Counted from the stretch's first letter, positions 1 through 10,657 are shown. The stretch: DNA of 64,000 bases from Nemertoderma westbladi (GCA_032718475.1 JAUCBJ010006410.1:16443-80442), one strand, 5' to 3'. Program-made: numbers and translations. Notes: a model not told the origin generated them from the letters alone.

Positions 1-115
1 TCGCTTATGTTTACTGGAAAGAGACAGAGAACTCTCCGGAAACTATGGAAGACAAGATACTCTTCCCACGACCACCTCCCTAATCCAACAAACATCTAGG
101 GACTCCCCAGCTTAG
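1..115 (+). other. Possible 3' end of a retroelement reading frame
   Basis: All three plus frames stay open from the window edge into the first 81-115 bases; one ends at a TAA at 81-83, another at a TAG near 113. A purine-rich stretch (ggagtggg, about 123-130) is followed directly by tgtgtgacc, which looks like a polypurine tract next to an LTR start, and an AATAAA lies at about 415. With the upstream sequence cut off this cannot be decided; chance openness is just as likely. Confidence 0.15.
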
Positions 116-664
116 TAGCGTATGGAGTGGGTGTGTGACCAGATTATTTTATATTCTTATCATTTTATATTTATGTATATATTATTATGTAATTTTATTA
201 TAATCGTTTTCTTTAATTTTATTTAGCAGAATGTTATTTTAGCGATTATTTAGTAGATTAGTGCAATATATATTCGCGTTCATTACTTAATTACTTATAT
301 ATTATATATTTAGTGCGACGGCGAGAAATAATTCTTTTTCTCCTTCCTTACTGTCCGTATTACATTACAAATACGTAACTACAGTAAGATGAAATATCCG
401 TACTTATTAAAGTACAATAAAGCTCCTACTATATTCAAGTATTATTGGTAAGTAGAGTATTAGGAATGCAAAATTCAGATCCTTGTGTCTCGGCTAAACC
501 AAGCTCTGGGTAGACCTTGGAAACGACTTGCCTCTTCTCACTGACATTGCTTCGTGCGATATTGCTCTCATACCGTATATTAAATAATACATATAGTAGC
601 GTGATGTCCCTTTAACAGTAGCGTATAACGCAAAATAAATCTGTTAAACCCTTTGACCATCTGC

Positions 665-943
665 AATTCTAGTCGATTAAGATATCGCGGCACCCACCGA
701 TATGCTTGAAAGACCAAATTCTAGAATCAGTGGTTAACGTCCCCAGACATGTTCTGGAATAAACTGGTGCCCATCCTAAATATTAATTATTAATATTTAC
801 AAAATCTGTCGAATTTTAGATCCTTTAAAATTCTAGTCGATTAAGATATCGTAGCACTTACCGATACTCTTAAAAAGACAAAATTCCTAGAATCAAGGAT
901 CCCAGTCCCCAGACACGTTCTGGAATAAAATTGTGTCTATTTA
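665..943. repeat. Diverged direct duplication, period 164 bp
   Basis: Two copies of a roughly 115-base block begin at 665 and 829. Both start with aattctagtcgattaagata and both end with a copy of ccagaca(t/c)gttctgg, itself a short imperfect palindrome, followed by aataaa. The blocks are separated by about 50 AT-rich bases. Copies differ at many positions, so the duplication is not recent. Function unknown. Confidence 0.75.
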
Positions 944-1248
944 ACATTAAATAATAAAATTTACGGGAATAAATTTAAATTCATATATTTCAATGAATTT
1001 AATAAATTGTCATTTTTATACAATTTATAACATTCCCAAAATTCCATTAATAAATAGATCATGGGAGCGGAGATTCACTCTATTAAGCGTATTTGTGTGC
1101 GAGAATCTCCAATATATAGTCAATAGCCGATAAAATTCATAAAATCATGTATAGAGAGGATATTGACCATTAAAGAATTACTATTAAATAGCATCCCAGA
1201 TCTGTATGCATGAGAATTACCCTAATTCTACCGCTAGCTTTCCATAAT

Positions 1249-1262
1249 GTCACCATGGCAAC
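1249..1262 (+). promoter_or_regulatory. X-box-like RFX site
   Basis: The string gtcaccatggcaac is a near-palindromic pair of RFX half-sites (GTNRCC / RGYAAC type). It lies about 490 bases before the first ATG of the three-frame unit. RFX factors drive ciliary and some other genes. Here the link to the downstream unit is inference only and the spacing is long. Confidence 0.35.
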
Positions 1263-1750
1263 AACCACGCTAGAATTAGAAGTGAGTTAAAAGAACAATA
1301 GAAAGCTTGCCCCATTGAAAAGCATAGGGAATAAATAGCGCACTGCTAGTATCCAAGGATACATAATAAATAAAGTGATATTCTGGAAGGTACTGACTAA
1401 CGGACAAATGGCCCGAATATGTACAGTTTGTGGCAGTTGTGTTGAATTTGTGCGTTCATAGGTGAATGTTACTGCTAAAGTGTGTTTACAGTAGCTAGTC
1501 GCAATTGTGAAAGTAGCCCTAACTCTCCAGAAAGAACCTGAAGTACATCTAAGCCTTTGGGACGGACAGTGGAGTGACTTGTGCCGGTTATCGTTGTCGT
1601 TGTGTAGCTACATCGTTGGCGAAAGCACAGCGACGATGGTACATCGGCGCTGAGGATCTTGCACTGTCCGGGGGCAAAAGAGGGGTAGGCAGCGACGCCC
1701 GCTAGCCTAATATATAAACTCATTATAATATTGATAAACTCATAGCAGAT

Positions 1751-2287
1751 ATGACTGAGTTGATAGAAGATGATCTTGGTATCAGGGAGCGATATACTCT
1801 ACCTTTACAAGCGTTTGTCGATAGCTTGATACGCGGCGATGCTGGCCCAACTACTACGGAGGATGATGGTCGTTATATCGAACCGCCAATGTCCCAGGAG
1901 CAACTTACGCGTGAATTGGACTATCGAAAGTTCACCGCTCGCTATACGCATCGTAATGGTACGTATATGGACTTCTTAACTACTGGCCATCCTATCGATT
2001 TACACTATACGGACGACGTAGACACCGAAAGGGAAATGGTTTTATTTAAATATCATACCCAGCGGAGTCGGAACGATAAACCGAGAATAGAACACGAGAA
2101 CTCTATTCGAAACAGACTCGAAAGGGAAGACGTTGAAGAGCCGGATAGACGCAGCGACTTCAACAATTATCTGGAATTCCTGAGAGAGACATATCTCAAT
2201 ATTGCCAGCCAACAAAATCTCGAAACTCGATATCCTCAAGGTATACATCATGATCCTATGATAGAACTCAAACGTTTTCACGTTTGA
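1751..2287 (+). CDS. Unrecognised protein, first frame of a three-frame unit (178 aa)
   Basis: I do not recognise this family. The frame starts at an ATG and ends at TGA 2285-2287. The product is hydrophilic and rich in Glu, Asp, Arg and Tyr, with no signal peptide or membrane segment. The second frame lies one base back (-1) and is open from 2254, giving a 34-base overlap. The next ATG (ATGATG at 2305) is 17 bases after this stop. I see no canonical slippery heptamer in the overlap. The two frames could be separate cistrons, parts joined by frameshifting, or one old frame split by an indel. Base composition is much more GC-rich than the flanks, which argues for selection on the protein. Confidence 0.6.
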   Translation: MTELIEDDLGIRERYTLPLQAFVDSLIRGDAGPTTTEDDGRYIEPPMSQEQLTRELDYRKFTARYTHRNGTYMDFLTTGHPIDLHYTDDVDTEREMVLFKYHTQRSRNDKPRIEHENSIRNRLEREDVEEPDRRSDFNNYLEFLRETYLNIASQQNLETRYPQGIHHDPMIELKRFHV

Positions 2288-2304
2288 ACTATTTCTATTT
2301 CACT

Positions 2305-4857
2305 ATGATGTATCTTACCGCCGATCGACCACTACCTGTCGTCCCAGATAGCTTCGAACAGATGGAGGAATATTGTAAAACTGGAGAACGATCATCCGCG
2401 TTTCCCCTGCAGGACGTGCGCCTTTGGTATTACTGCGACGAATGCCCTAGACCCAATCAGCAAACGGAAAGACATAAACATCCGCGGAGACGTTGCGCTA
2501 AACACAGTTTTACACGATATACTTATGGGAGTTTCGAGCGAAACCTATTCGACGTATCACCTACGGTCGCTCAGCTCAAACAATCCTTGAATAAACCAAT
2601 GATCAGAGTTCCGGAATACTCGGTCAGACCTCCTCATTCCTCAGTTAGACCTCAGACTCTTGATCCTAATAGTATCACGGATCCTCCCGAACTGTACTCA
2701 CTGTTCAAAGATCTAGTGTTACCCGAACAGTTGATCGGTGGCACTCCGGTAGTAGGCTCACTAGATATTCGCCAACCCTACCTAGCTGGATTGGGACACG
2801 GTCATCTAATATCGCCGTTTAACCCATACAACCGTCCCGGCTTCACCTCGATCCAACCCATTACGGAAGTCGAAGAGAGCGTCGTACGAAACGCATTAGA
2901 CGCTATTCGGCAGAAAATCGGAAAGGGAACTTACGATTGTTTGGAGAAACGTAAATTGCAGCAACAAGTCCAAGCGGTGAATGAATTAGCTTTACCCCAG
3001 TTCGATAGAGAAATACAAAATCTCGAGGAGGACATCGAACGTGGACGAACCTACTCTTTACAAGAGTTCCTAGATGAGCGTCTACAACAACAAGCGGAGG
3101 ATAATCAGCTCGAGGAAAGACATATAGAACTAGATGAGAGAGAAGAAGCAGCTTTAGCCCAACCCGAAGCTCAAATCCTTATGACGGATCTCTACTCTAA
3201 AACCATCCTTCATCCCTCGATGGTTCCCCATTTCGGAGACAAACTCTTTGCGACGGTACAACCCCAACCGGTTGATATCAACCTAAGATCTCGAGATCTT
3301 ATCGCTGACGCTCCCATGTTGCAACGTCCGCCCATCGAAGCCGCTCGTGTCGATGGTATACTCGTTGAACCTCCGGACAATAGAGCGGATCTTGTCCGTC
3401 GCATGGTACACGATGTAAACATACGCGCTAGACCTTTACCGGACTCGTTTTATGGGATCAAAGATCACTCTTATTACGTCAATCTAACACAATATTACAT
3501 GGTAAAACCAGAAGATCCTACACATAGTCTGAGGTTTCTACCACTCATAAATCCTCTCGATCTTGTCGAACTCGAACAACTGCTGAAACATCTGGATCAG
3601 TTAGTTAAAATAAACTCATTTCGAAAACCATATAATGTTTCCAGAATAGAGAAAGAAACAATACCTCCGTATAATCTTGATGGATTCATCAAAACTCGAT
3701 TAGTACACTGGAATCTTGACGTGTTATTCGAGGAGGAAAGAATACAACGATATGGAGATGTGGAAACATATACCACACAATATTTAAAGTATAGAGATCT
3801 ACCTAATGCAAGCGAATGCGCTACCTTGTGGCATCCAGTGGGAATGACCCTCGAAAACGCCACTAAAGAGTGGAACGAAACTCTTAACGTTATCGAGATG
3901 TATGGATTTGTCACTTACGATAACGAAGGTAGCATTCCGGTTGGAGAACTGGGAACTACGCGGATGATACACATACGAGGACTCGCTGGTTCTACCCACG
4001 TATTTACTCGAGCGTGTTCCGATGTGATTGATTATTCTTTTGAAACTCTTACTGAGACACAAAAGAAACTCCGACATGGACAATTCGAACTCGCGCAGCG
4101 TTACGTCACCGACACCGAGCGCAAACCGGCCATGGGTATCGATGGATCGATGTTACCCCAGCCCGTGCTCGAGATGTTGTTTAACGAAAGAATCCTTAAA
4201 ATCGGCTCAGCTGTTTATGGAGACCTACAAAACGACTTTCGGAATATGGAGAACATTCCATACCCTTTCGTTGATACTCAGCTGATTGCTCCCTGGGCAG
4301 AAGGCCGAGGTTTCTTCCGCACTATGTATGCCAATACACCCAGCGGCATTACTAAAGTACAACGAACCTCCATCGGACATCTTGCCTTTCAAGAATACGG
4401 ATGGAATTTCAAGGTTGGAAATCCTATCAATTACCGACAAGTATATGGAGATCATTATTCTCGTTTATACTTTGATGGACCATTGACCGCACCTGGCGCC
4501 GTGTATAGCTTTATGAGTGTTCCACTTCGTCCCTCCTTAGCTATATACACGATCTTTGAAAACGCAGCACTTGCCGGTTGGCTAGCCGATGTGTGCAGTC
4601 GTACCATACGCGCCCATCCCTTAATACTTGGAACCAAACTCGCCAAGTTAGATGAACACAATAAATTCATCCGCTTCGAATGTTTCAGGCGCTTTCTGAC
4701 TCCGTTCCGTAACGTTGATAGTCAGTTCAAAGACCGCGCTCTGACCAAACTCAGCCTAAGAGACTCAGCTGCGGAGAAGCTAAACAGCGCGGGATTTGCC
4801 CTCTTTCAGGACGTTTGTATACAGAACTTACATTCATCTGTTATACAAAGACCCTGA
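2305..4857 (+). CDS. Unrecognised large protein, second frame of the unit (about 850 aa)
   Basis: The frame is open from 2254; the first ATG is at 2305 and I use that start. Counting from it, residues 44-67 hold a possible zinc site (Cys44, Cys47, His57/59, Cys64, His67). Residues 208-285 are highly charged and Gln-rich and should form a coiled coil. The rest looks globular, with many Tyr, Phe and Pro and no membrane segment. I cannot place it in a known family and see no polymerase, protease or integrase motif. Size and position before a zinc-knuckle protein recall a capsid or Gag-like structural protein, but that is an analogy. It stops at TGA 4855-4857. The third frame follows in the same register, so UGA readthrough or a single nonsense change would join them. 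Confidence 0.65.
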   Translation: MMYLTADRPLPVVPDSFEQMEEYCKTGERSSAFPLQDVRLWYYCDECPRPNQQTERHKHPRRRCAKHSFTRYTYGSFERNLFDVSPTVAQLKQSLNKPMIRVPEYSVRPPHSSVRPQTLDPNSITDPPELYSLFKDLVLPEQLIGGTPVVGSLDIRQPYLAGLGHGHLISPFNPYNRPGFTSIQPITEVEESVVRNALDAIRQKIGKGTYDCLEKRKLQQQVQAVNELALPQFDREIQNLEEDIERGRTYSLQEFLDERLQQQAEDNQLEERHIELDEREEAALAQPEAQILMTDLYSKTILHPSMVPHFGDKLFATVQPQPVDINLRSRDLIADAPMLQRPPIEAARVDGILVEPPDNRADLVRRMVHDVNIRARPLPDSFYGIKDHSYYVNLTQYYMVKPEDPTHSLRFLPLINPLDLVELEQLLKHLDQLVKINSFRKPYNVSRIEKETIPPYNLDGFIKTRLVHWNLDVLFEEERIQRYGDVETYTTQYLKYRDLPNASECATLWHPVGMTLENATKEWNETLNVIEMYGFVTYDNEGSIPVGELGTTRMIHIRGLAGSTHVFTRACSDVIDYSFETLTETQKKLRHGQFELAQRYVTDTERKPAMGIDGSMLPQPVLEMLFNERILKIGSAVYGDLQNDFRNMENIPYPFVDTQLIAPWAEGRGFFRTMYANTPSGITKVQRTSIGHLAFQEYGWNFKVGNPINYRQVYGDHYSRLYFDGPLTAPGAVYSFMSVPLRPSLAIYTIFENAALAGWLADVCSRTIRAHPLILGTKLAKLDEHNKFIRFECFRRFLTPFRNVDSQFKDRALTKLSLRDSAAEKLNSAGFALFQDVCIQNLHSSVIQRP

Positions 4858-4932
4858 ATACCCACAGGTTATTCTGTCGTGGAAGTTCAGACAGTGGGTC
4901 CGCTTGCGGAGACAGCCGCACCTACCTCAGCT

Positions 4933-6015
4933 ATGCAATTGGAAGACGAACCAATATGCTTAGAATCTGAAGCGATCCAGCCTACAGCGCCCCGGAGCAG
5001 CGATATCGATTACGTCTTGGAGTGGTATCAAGGTCCACAATGTCTCACCGCATACGATTATCGACACGCCAACTATGTTTCTCGAAAACGTTGTCGATTA
5101 TGCGCATCGAGAGACCATTTCACCCCTATGGACTCCGACGTACCCTGCTCCTATTTCCACGAACAACCGATGATGGAAATCTATTGTGCGTATTGCAGAC
5201 TTAATAACTCGCACATTTTTGCAGTCTGCCCCCCATTTATGACTCAATGCCACCACTGTCAACTTAAAGGACATGCCAGTTATAATTGCCCCTTTAACCG
5301 CGATTTAGAAAGCGTAGATGAGATGATTACCCTGCGCTACATCCGAGCTTGGGAAGCGAACGCGGATTTACATTGTGAGTCCCGCCATCGCTACTACCCT
5401 GGACGCTCTTACGAGGGAGTTTACGCGTTCCATCCTTATTTATTCGCGTCTGTGGAACAAAAAACACGCACACCGAGTTACGAACTAATGAAGCGTGTTG
5501 GTGAGTGTATTTCCACCAAATTTGTTCGAAAATATCTTAGGAACGTCAATCCTAACGATATTACTTCATACCATTTGATCAATTTCATCCGTCAAGACCC
5601 TGAGTATGGCGATTTATTTATCAACTCGCACCCTGAGTTACCAGAAGTATCTCGACGGCCCTACGAATATCGAGCCCGAGAATGCGAGCTGGAAAGAACC
5701 ATTAAACCGAGGAAGTTTCTCACCACTCACGGTCCGCCTACCGCCATTGTCCAGACGACCCGTCAAGGACCCGTAGGAGCTGCTGTCCTAAGACGCGCCC
5801 TAAAGGCCGTTAGACCTCGCTCCACTGAAGTTGATATCGATCAACCAGGTACCTCGACCGGCGGATACACCGATCGTAATCCTAAACCTTCTGATGCAAT
5901 AGTATTGCACCCTTCACCCAGGAGTTACAGCCCTCCTAGTAAAGTGGCTCGCCCCAAAGAGAAAAGGACTCTTGCTAGCCTCAAAAAACTGCGTAAACGC
6001 CGTAAGAAAGACTAA
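4933..6015 (+). CDS. CCHC zinc-knuckle protein, third frame of the unit (360 aa)
   Basis: The frame is open from just after the previous TGA (4857); the first ATG is at 4933. Counting from it there are three Cys/His clusters: Cys54-Cys57-His62-Cys72, Cys85-Cys88-His94-Cys99, and a perfect C-x2-C-x4-H-x4-C knuckle at Cys106, Cys109, His114, Cys119. That last spacing is the one found in retroviral nucleocapsids and cellular RNA/ssDNA-binding CCHC proteins. The last 20 residues are Lys/Arg-rich and look like a nuclear or nucleic-acid-binding tail. The likely role is binding RNA or single-stranded DNA. Compact packing with two upstream frames is not usual for animal genes and suggests viral or retroelement ancestry, possibly domesticated. 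No reverse transcriptase is present in the window beside it. Confidence 0.65.
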   Translation: MQLEDEPICLESEAIQPTAPRSSDIDYVLEWYQGPQCLTAYDYRHANYVSRKRCRLCASRDHFTPMDSDVPCSYFHEQPMMEIYCAYCRLNNSHIFAVCPPFMTQCHHCQLKGHASYNCPFNRDLESVDEMITLRYIRAWEANADLHCESRHRYYPGRSYEGVYAFHPYLFASVEQKTRTPSYELMKRVGECISTKFVRKYLRNVNPNDITSYHLINFIRQDPEYGDLFINSHPELPEVSRRPYEYRARECELERTIKPRKFLTTHGPPTAIVQTTRQGPVGAAVLRRALKAVRPRSTEVDIDQPGTSTGGYTDRNPKPSDAIVLHPSPRSYSPPSKVARPKEKRTLASLKKLRKRRKKD

Positions 6016-8086
6016 CTGTTTAGAGTATTTTTATATTTAGAAACTGTGATTTTTTATATTTTATAGACTTAAATCCCATTTTCTGGGAGCGGTGTAAAAG
6101 CTTTTACGGAATTAGCCGGTTATTTTCCCCGTAAAGTGCTCTGTAGTTGTTTTAACAGGCATAAAAGGCCGTATCCTTACTGTACTGATGTTTTAGGGGA
6201 CATAAAAAGCTATTTCTTCTGTATGTGTACTTTAGCGGACATAATTAGCAATTCTATGACGCAATGCGCTAGATCCTCTTGAAACAGTGTAGCTACCATG
6301 ACGACGGCTAACAGCTGATGCTGTACACGTGGAGCTTTTCCTTTGTTCTCTGTTCCTTCTTTGTTCGGTCGACCAATCAGAGCGTTTTTTGACTCTGTGT
6401 TGGAGATTGTATACAGAAACTCGTGGAGTTGAGTCAGTATGTGTTTTATCCACTGCCTAGAACACCGGCTTTGGAACCTCCGTGTTTCAGACTTTAGCCC
6501 TACATTAGTAGGCTTAATTATAGAACGTATATCTGTTATCATATCTCATATCAATCAAACATAACCATTCATACCTCAACCTTTGTACTGCTATTTACTG
6601 TCAGTTATTCATTATATATGTTGATGGAATATTATTATATTTGGAATACCGATAAATGATTACAAACCCTCGATCTTCTTGATATACCGAAGGTTAGAGA
6701 GACCGGTTACATATAACGATTGCGACTTACATTAAAGTGGTTTGAAGTGAATCTAATGCTATTTCATAGGCACTACATGTATTGTCTGTTGTTCTCTTTA
6801 TATGTGACTAAAATTAGTGAAGGTCGGCAGATCAGTGTGCAGCATTGTGCAGTATTGTGTATGATTGTGACTGATAACAAAGCCTCTCCCAAAGAATGCG
6901 CCATATACGTGAATCTATAGCCATCCCGTTGTGTCTAGTTTAAGTCATAACTCTGTTTACATATTTAGAGCGCCACGTCCTAAAGGAACTGTTAATATTT
7001 CCCGAAAGTGAATAATATTTGTCAGAGATTATATATTACGACCAGTCGAATAATACAGTAGGCCTACCCCGCAATACGGTTAGGCTTCCGAATCCAGTCT
7101 CCCGGGTATATCCAGCGGGTGAATGATCGCGCATAGACTGGCTTCGGCTAATGTAGTGTATCAAATACTCGTCATAGGCTAAAGTCGATTTATTATCTAG
7201 AAGACATCCAAATTTGGCAGGTTAAACTGCTAAAGGTCTGAAAGCGCGAACAGTGCAACATCAATTGGCTCTCTGCCATCCACAATAAAATAAGAAAAAA
7301 TAAATAAAACCCAGTATAATTTTGGAACCTTAAACCGTCATTATTGTATACAGTGCAATTATTAGAGTACGAACTGTAAATTAGGACGATGGATGTTGGA
7401 CTGTAAAGACGATTTCTTCTTATTGTAGTAAAGTAGCTATCAGGTTCAGCTATCTCTCTTTATCAGGAAACACTTCAAAGCAAAGTTCTTTCGTAATTGC
7501 TAATTGCTCAGTATCCCATTTTATCAAGTTTACGGTATTTTTTGATAAATAGGTGATTGACTGATCTCATAAAAGGCCGGCACATTCTGCCGTTGCTACT
7601 GTACACTACATGCATGCTACGCTCTGTGTTCGTACATGTATAAGCGTGTGCTGACGTACATTGCAATAGATAAGCATATACTCACTTCTGTATGCATAGT
7701 GGAGGCCTAATAAGGTAAAGAGCAAATATGCCGGGACACAAACCTTTTAATGTTTTATTTAGCAAATTGTTCTAGAGACACTAAGAAATGTTACGACAAA
7801 AACACACCTTGAAAAATTGGCCCTTGGGAGATCTGTTAAATTGACGAAACTAACATTAGCAACAATAATTTTCCATAGCAACAAGTTAAACTACATATTT
7901 GTGGTAATTTCCACCGATGACAACTTGGCATTTCTACAGTAGTTATCTATGCCGTGCCGTGTTTTCCTGTTAGCGCCCCCATTCCTGTCCCCCCCCCCCC
8001 CCCCCGAATTTCCACTTACCCCCCGACCATTCCTGTTACCCCCCATATAATCCATATTTTGTATTTTCCATATTTCTCATTTCTCC
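6016..8086. other. Non-coding stretch, no gene seen
   Basis: AT-rich DNA without a convincing frame. A CCAAT box in good context (ccaatcag, 6373-6380) is the only promoter-like string I noticed. Short openings on the minus strand at 6210-6542 have no recognisable content. A 17-base C run sits at 7989-8005. No AATAAA is found within about 1.2 kb after the three-frame unit; the first cluster is near 7285-7305. Confidence 0.5.
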
Positions 8087-8089
8087 ATA

Positions 8090-8940
8090 TATGGAGATTA
8101 ATCCGTATGTGATTTTAAAGATTAGGCATTGCGGACCAGTAAGAAGTGCACAGCACACATGCAGACTGAAGACAGGTAGGCCTACTTAAAAGCGATATGA
8201 TTTAAAGAGTGCGGCTGCCGCTACCTAATGCAGTAATGGCAAATAAACATTGTAGGTCCAGGATGAGTGACAGCTGACAGATGATGTCCTTCAGCCCCGG
8301 GATGCCTTGTTTTATTGTACTAACTGACACCTGGCCGCCCGGTTGGACTTAGATTAATTACTGGCACCCGGTTGCACTCGCTGACACGTGGTTTGACTAA
8401 CTGGCACTACGTTGGACTTGTTGGCACTTGGTTGCATATGGTTAACTAAATACTGGCCCCGAAACAGCCAAAATAAAAGGTACATATATTATATGTTAAT
8501 AAATTCACAAAGACAGACACGATGGTTTTCAATATCTGTGCGAATGTTTATTCCCTTAGCATTCTCATTGCTGCTTCTATCAGTCTATACTATGTTAGTG
8601 CCATATACTGTAACAACCAACAACATTCTATAGCCAGGTTGGTGGAAAAACAGTTCAAAAATAAATCACGGTTGGTTAGATTTCCAAGCGGCGTCAAGAA
8701 GTGTTAACCGGTTAATAGGTACTGCACTGCTGGCGCATCCTGGGGCTGGCGGACACCGGCTGTCACTCATCCTGGACTGTCCTGCATTGTTTATTTGACA
8801 AAAGGTAGCGGCCGCCACACTCTTTAAATCACTTAGCTTTAAGTAGGCCTACCTGTCTTCAGTCTGCATGTGTGATGTGCACTTCTTACTGGTCCGCAAT
8901 GCCTAATCTCTAAAATCACATACGGATTATTCTCCATAGG
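8090..8940. mobile_element. Foldback (long inverted repeat) element, about 850 bp
   Basis: The arm at about 8090-8310 is repeated in reverse complement at about 8735-8940. Matching blocks include tggagattaatccgtatgtg at the outside, ggcattgcggaccagtaaga, ctgaagacaggtaggcctac, and blocks around ccaggatgagtgacagc. The 420-base centre is unrelated and carries several gttggactt / ttggcact-type short repeats. No transposase is encoded, so this is a non-autonomous DNA element. I could not define a clean target-site duplication. Confidence 0.8.
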
Positions 8941-9889
8941 AATCCATCACATAGGGCACATACGCGTATGTACTGTACATACGGATACGGCAAATGCATA
9001 CGAATACGGATACGGCGAAAAGTTATACCCATAAACCATGTCTTTTAATAACCGTGGACAGGGATCAAGTGTAAATACTAAATAGTAGTGGGCCGAATCG
9101 TTGTTAAACGAGCAATTACAGTATGTCTCTCAACAGAGGTACACTAAATCCCCCGACATGGAGTCACTAACACTGGAACATTTACTCGAGTGTCTGTATT
9201 TTTTTACATGTTTCCTTTATTGAAAAATATCGTGAAGTTTTATATTTGAAAAATCCCCCCAAATACAGAAAATTGGCGGGAACGTTTGAAACTCTCATAA
9301 CTTCAAAGTCGATTTTCTCAAAACTTTGTTAATATTAAGACTGCTAATTTTGAAAATTCATTATCTTGACAACACGTTATTGAATTTGAAATCTGTGTTC
9401 AGTTTCCGATTCATCATAAAAATGTGTATTTGAAAAAAAAAACATACAAATTTATTTTTTGTAACCGCGTAGGTCGGTTTCTTGATCAAACCTCACATAC
9501 TGTATGTTAACGTTGTTTAATTTCATTCATTTTGATTAGATTTGTTAATTTTGAGTCCCCCCCCCCCCCTTTATAGCTCTGGCCCCTCCCCTTCTGAAAT
9601 CATGGCTACGCCACTGATCAGATATAGACAAATATCCGTTGGCCTAACTGCTTAAATAATTATTAGGAACAGATTATGACAGATTGTAATTGTTTGCTAA
9701 CTAACTTTGATCACTAATCATGTTGCAATGCTCAACATGTGCAAGTTACAGTTAGTATGCGGGTTACAAGGCTAATTGCTAATAAGAAGTTGACAGTAAC
9801 AATGTGTTGGCAAAGCTGTATTTTTCGAGGTGTTTGTTATTATGCATTTATTATAGGAAGGGATCTAGGGGTCTTTTACCTCGAACGAT
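8941..9889. other. Non-coding stretch with repeat debris
   Basis: It contains several copies of a tacggatacg-type short repeat (8960-9020), a 13-base C run (9557-9569) and, straight after it, gaaatcatggctacgccact (9596-9615), a string that resembles the 3' ends of interspersed repeats in many animal genomes. No gene is seen. Confidence 0.4.
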
Positions 9890-9947
9890 CATCCGAATGT
9901 GGTTGTAGTCTCGGCTTCCACCTCGAGTTCCCTGGTTCGAATCCGAC
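9890..9947 (+). repeat. tRNA-like segment with B box, head of a hammerhead-bearing SINE
   Basis: A perfect RNA polymerase III B box, GGTTCGAATCC, is at 9934-9944. A poor A-box-like string (tggttgtagt) lies about 25 bases before it. The six bases tgtggt near 9896 can pair with accacg at 9948-9953, as a short tRNA acceptor stem would. The whole is only 56 bases, so it is a truncated or degenerate tRNA head and not a tRNA gene. The hammerhead core follows directly. Confidence 0.55.
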
Positions 9948-9990
9948 ACCACGCTGATGAGACCCAGTAAGGTCGAAATGCGTACGTGGT
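9948..9990 (+). ncRNA. Hammerhead ribozyme motif, type I with very short stem III
   Basis: Every conserved core position is present. Stem I is accacg (9948-9953) with cgtggt (9985-9990), six perfect pairs. The core CTGATGA is 9954-9960. Stem II is gacc (9961-9964) with ggtc (9971-9974), closing the loop cagtaa. GAA is 9975-9977, and A9978 pairs with T9983 to make a minimal stem III with loop tgcg. The cleavage triplet is GTA, so cleavage is predicted between 9984 and 9985. Very short stem III is typical of metazoan hammerheads in Penelope-like elements and retrozymes, which often act as dimers. The 5' strand of stem I also forms the tRNA-like acceptor strand upstream, so the two folds would compete. 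Confidence 0.85.
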
Positions 9991-10657
9991 TTGGAGATAT
10001 ATGAGATATTAATTTCAAGAAAAATTACGCGATTCTTAAATTTGTACACTACCCGGTTAAAAAGTACGCATGTGATGGGATTAGTCCTACAATTGCGCCA
10101 ATAAAAGATAAGTTATTTTCGGTAAAAAAAACTTATCATTCGAGCACCTATAATAAATGCATAATAAGAAGTTAACTGACAGTCAGATTTGTAACTTTGG
10201 TACATGAATTCGTACCTTGGACATTTTGATCTTCTTATGGGTGCTTGGCTTTGTTACTGGCGACTTAAATTGGTAATTGGGCAGGGGGACTTCAATTTGT
10301 AACCAGTAACTTCAAATCGTAACCAGGTTGCCAACAAATCGTAACCAGGTTGCCAACAAAGATACAGATGATTTACTAAAAAATTTCTAAATTGACCCCA
10401 ACCCCCCGGAGGGACATCAGTTTGCTACCAGGTGGTCATATTTGTAACCAAGAAACACACATTGATTTGAAACCACTACCACAGATTCGTAAAAAGATTC
10501 GTATCACTAACCCGTGGCTGTGTCCTCTGTCAAACGAAAATTATAATGAAGATTTTGTGGCATTTGATTACAGATTAGGCCTAAATAACTGCAGAACTGT
10601 AACCCAGTACCGGTTGCGGGTAGGCCTAACTGCCTAAGTGAATAGCAGTGGATAGCA
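9991..10657. other. Non-coding stretch before PIGQ
   Basis: It holds a short tandem copy of aaatcgtaaccaggttgcca near 10314-10358 and scattered gtaacc-type repeats. No upstream PIGQ exon could be recognised. An in-frame TAG at 10643-10645 closes the PIGQ frame 15 bases before its ATG; tagcag at 10643-10648 could be a splice acceptor. Confidence 0.4.

Larger units (their letters stand above)
116..1750. other. AT-rich non-coding stretch upstream of the three-frame unit
   Basis: No reading frame is convincing here. It holds a diverged direct duplication (665-943), an X-box-like site (1249-1262) and a TATA-like string (1711-1717) about 35 bases before the first ATG at 1751. An 82-codon minus-strand opening (1475-1723) has no recognisable content and was not called. 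Confidence 0.5.

Noticed and set aside
735-925. agacatgttc, a perfect p53-type half-site, in the 164-bp duplication
   Set aside because: Ten-base matches are expected by chance, and the second copy has lost the core.
6210-6542. 110-codon minus-strand frame
   Set aside because: No recognisable domain, and a competing overlapping frame is equally open; treated as chance.
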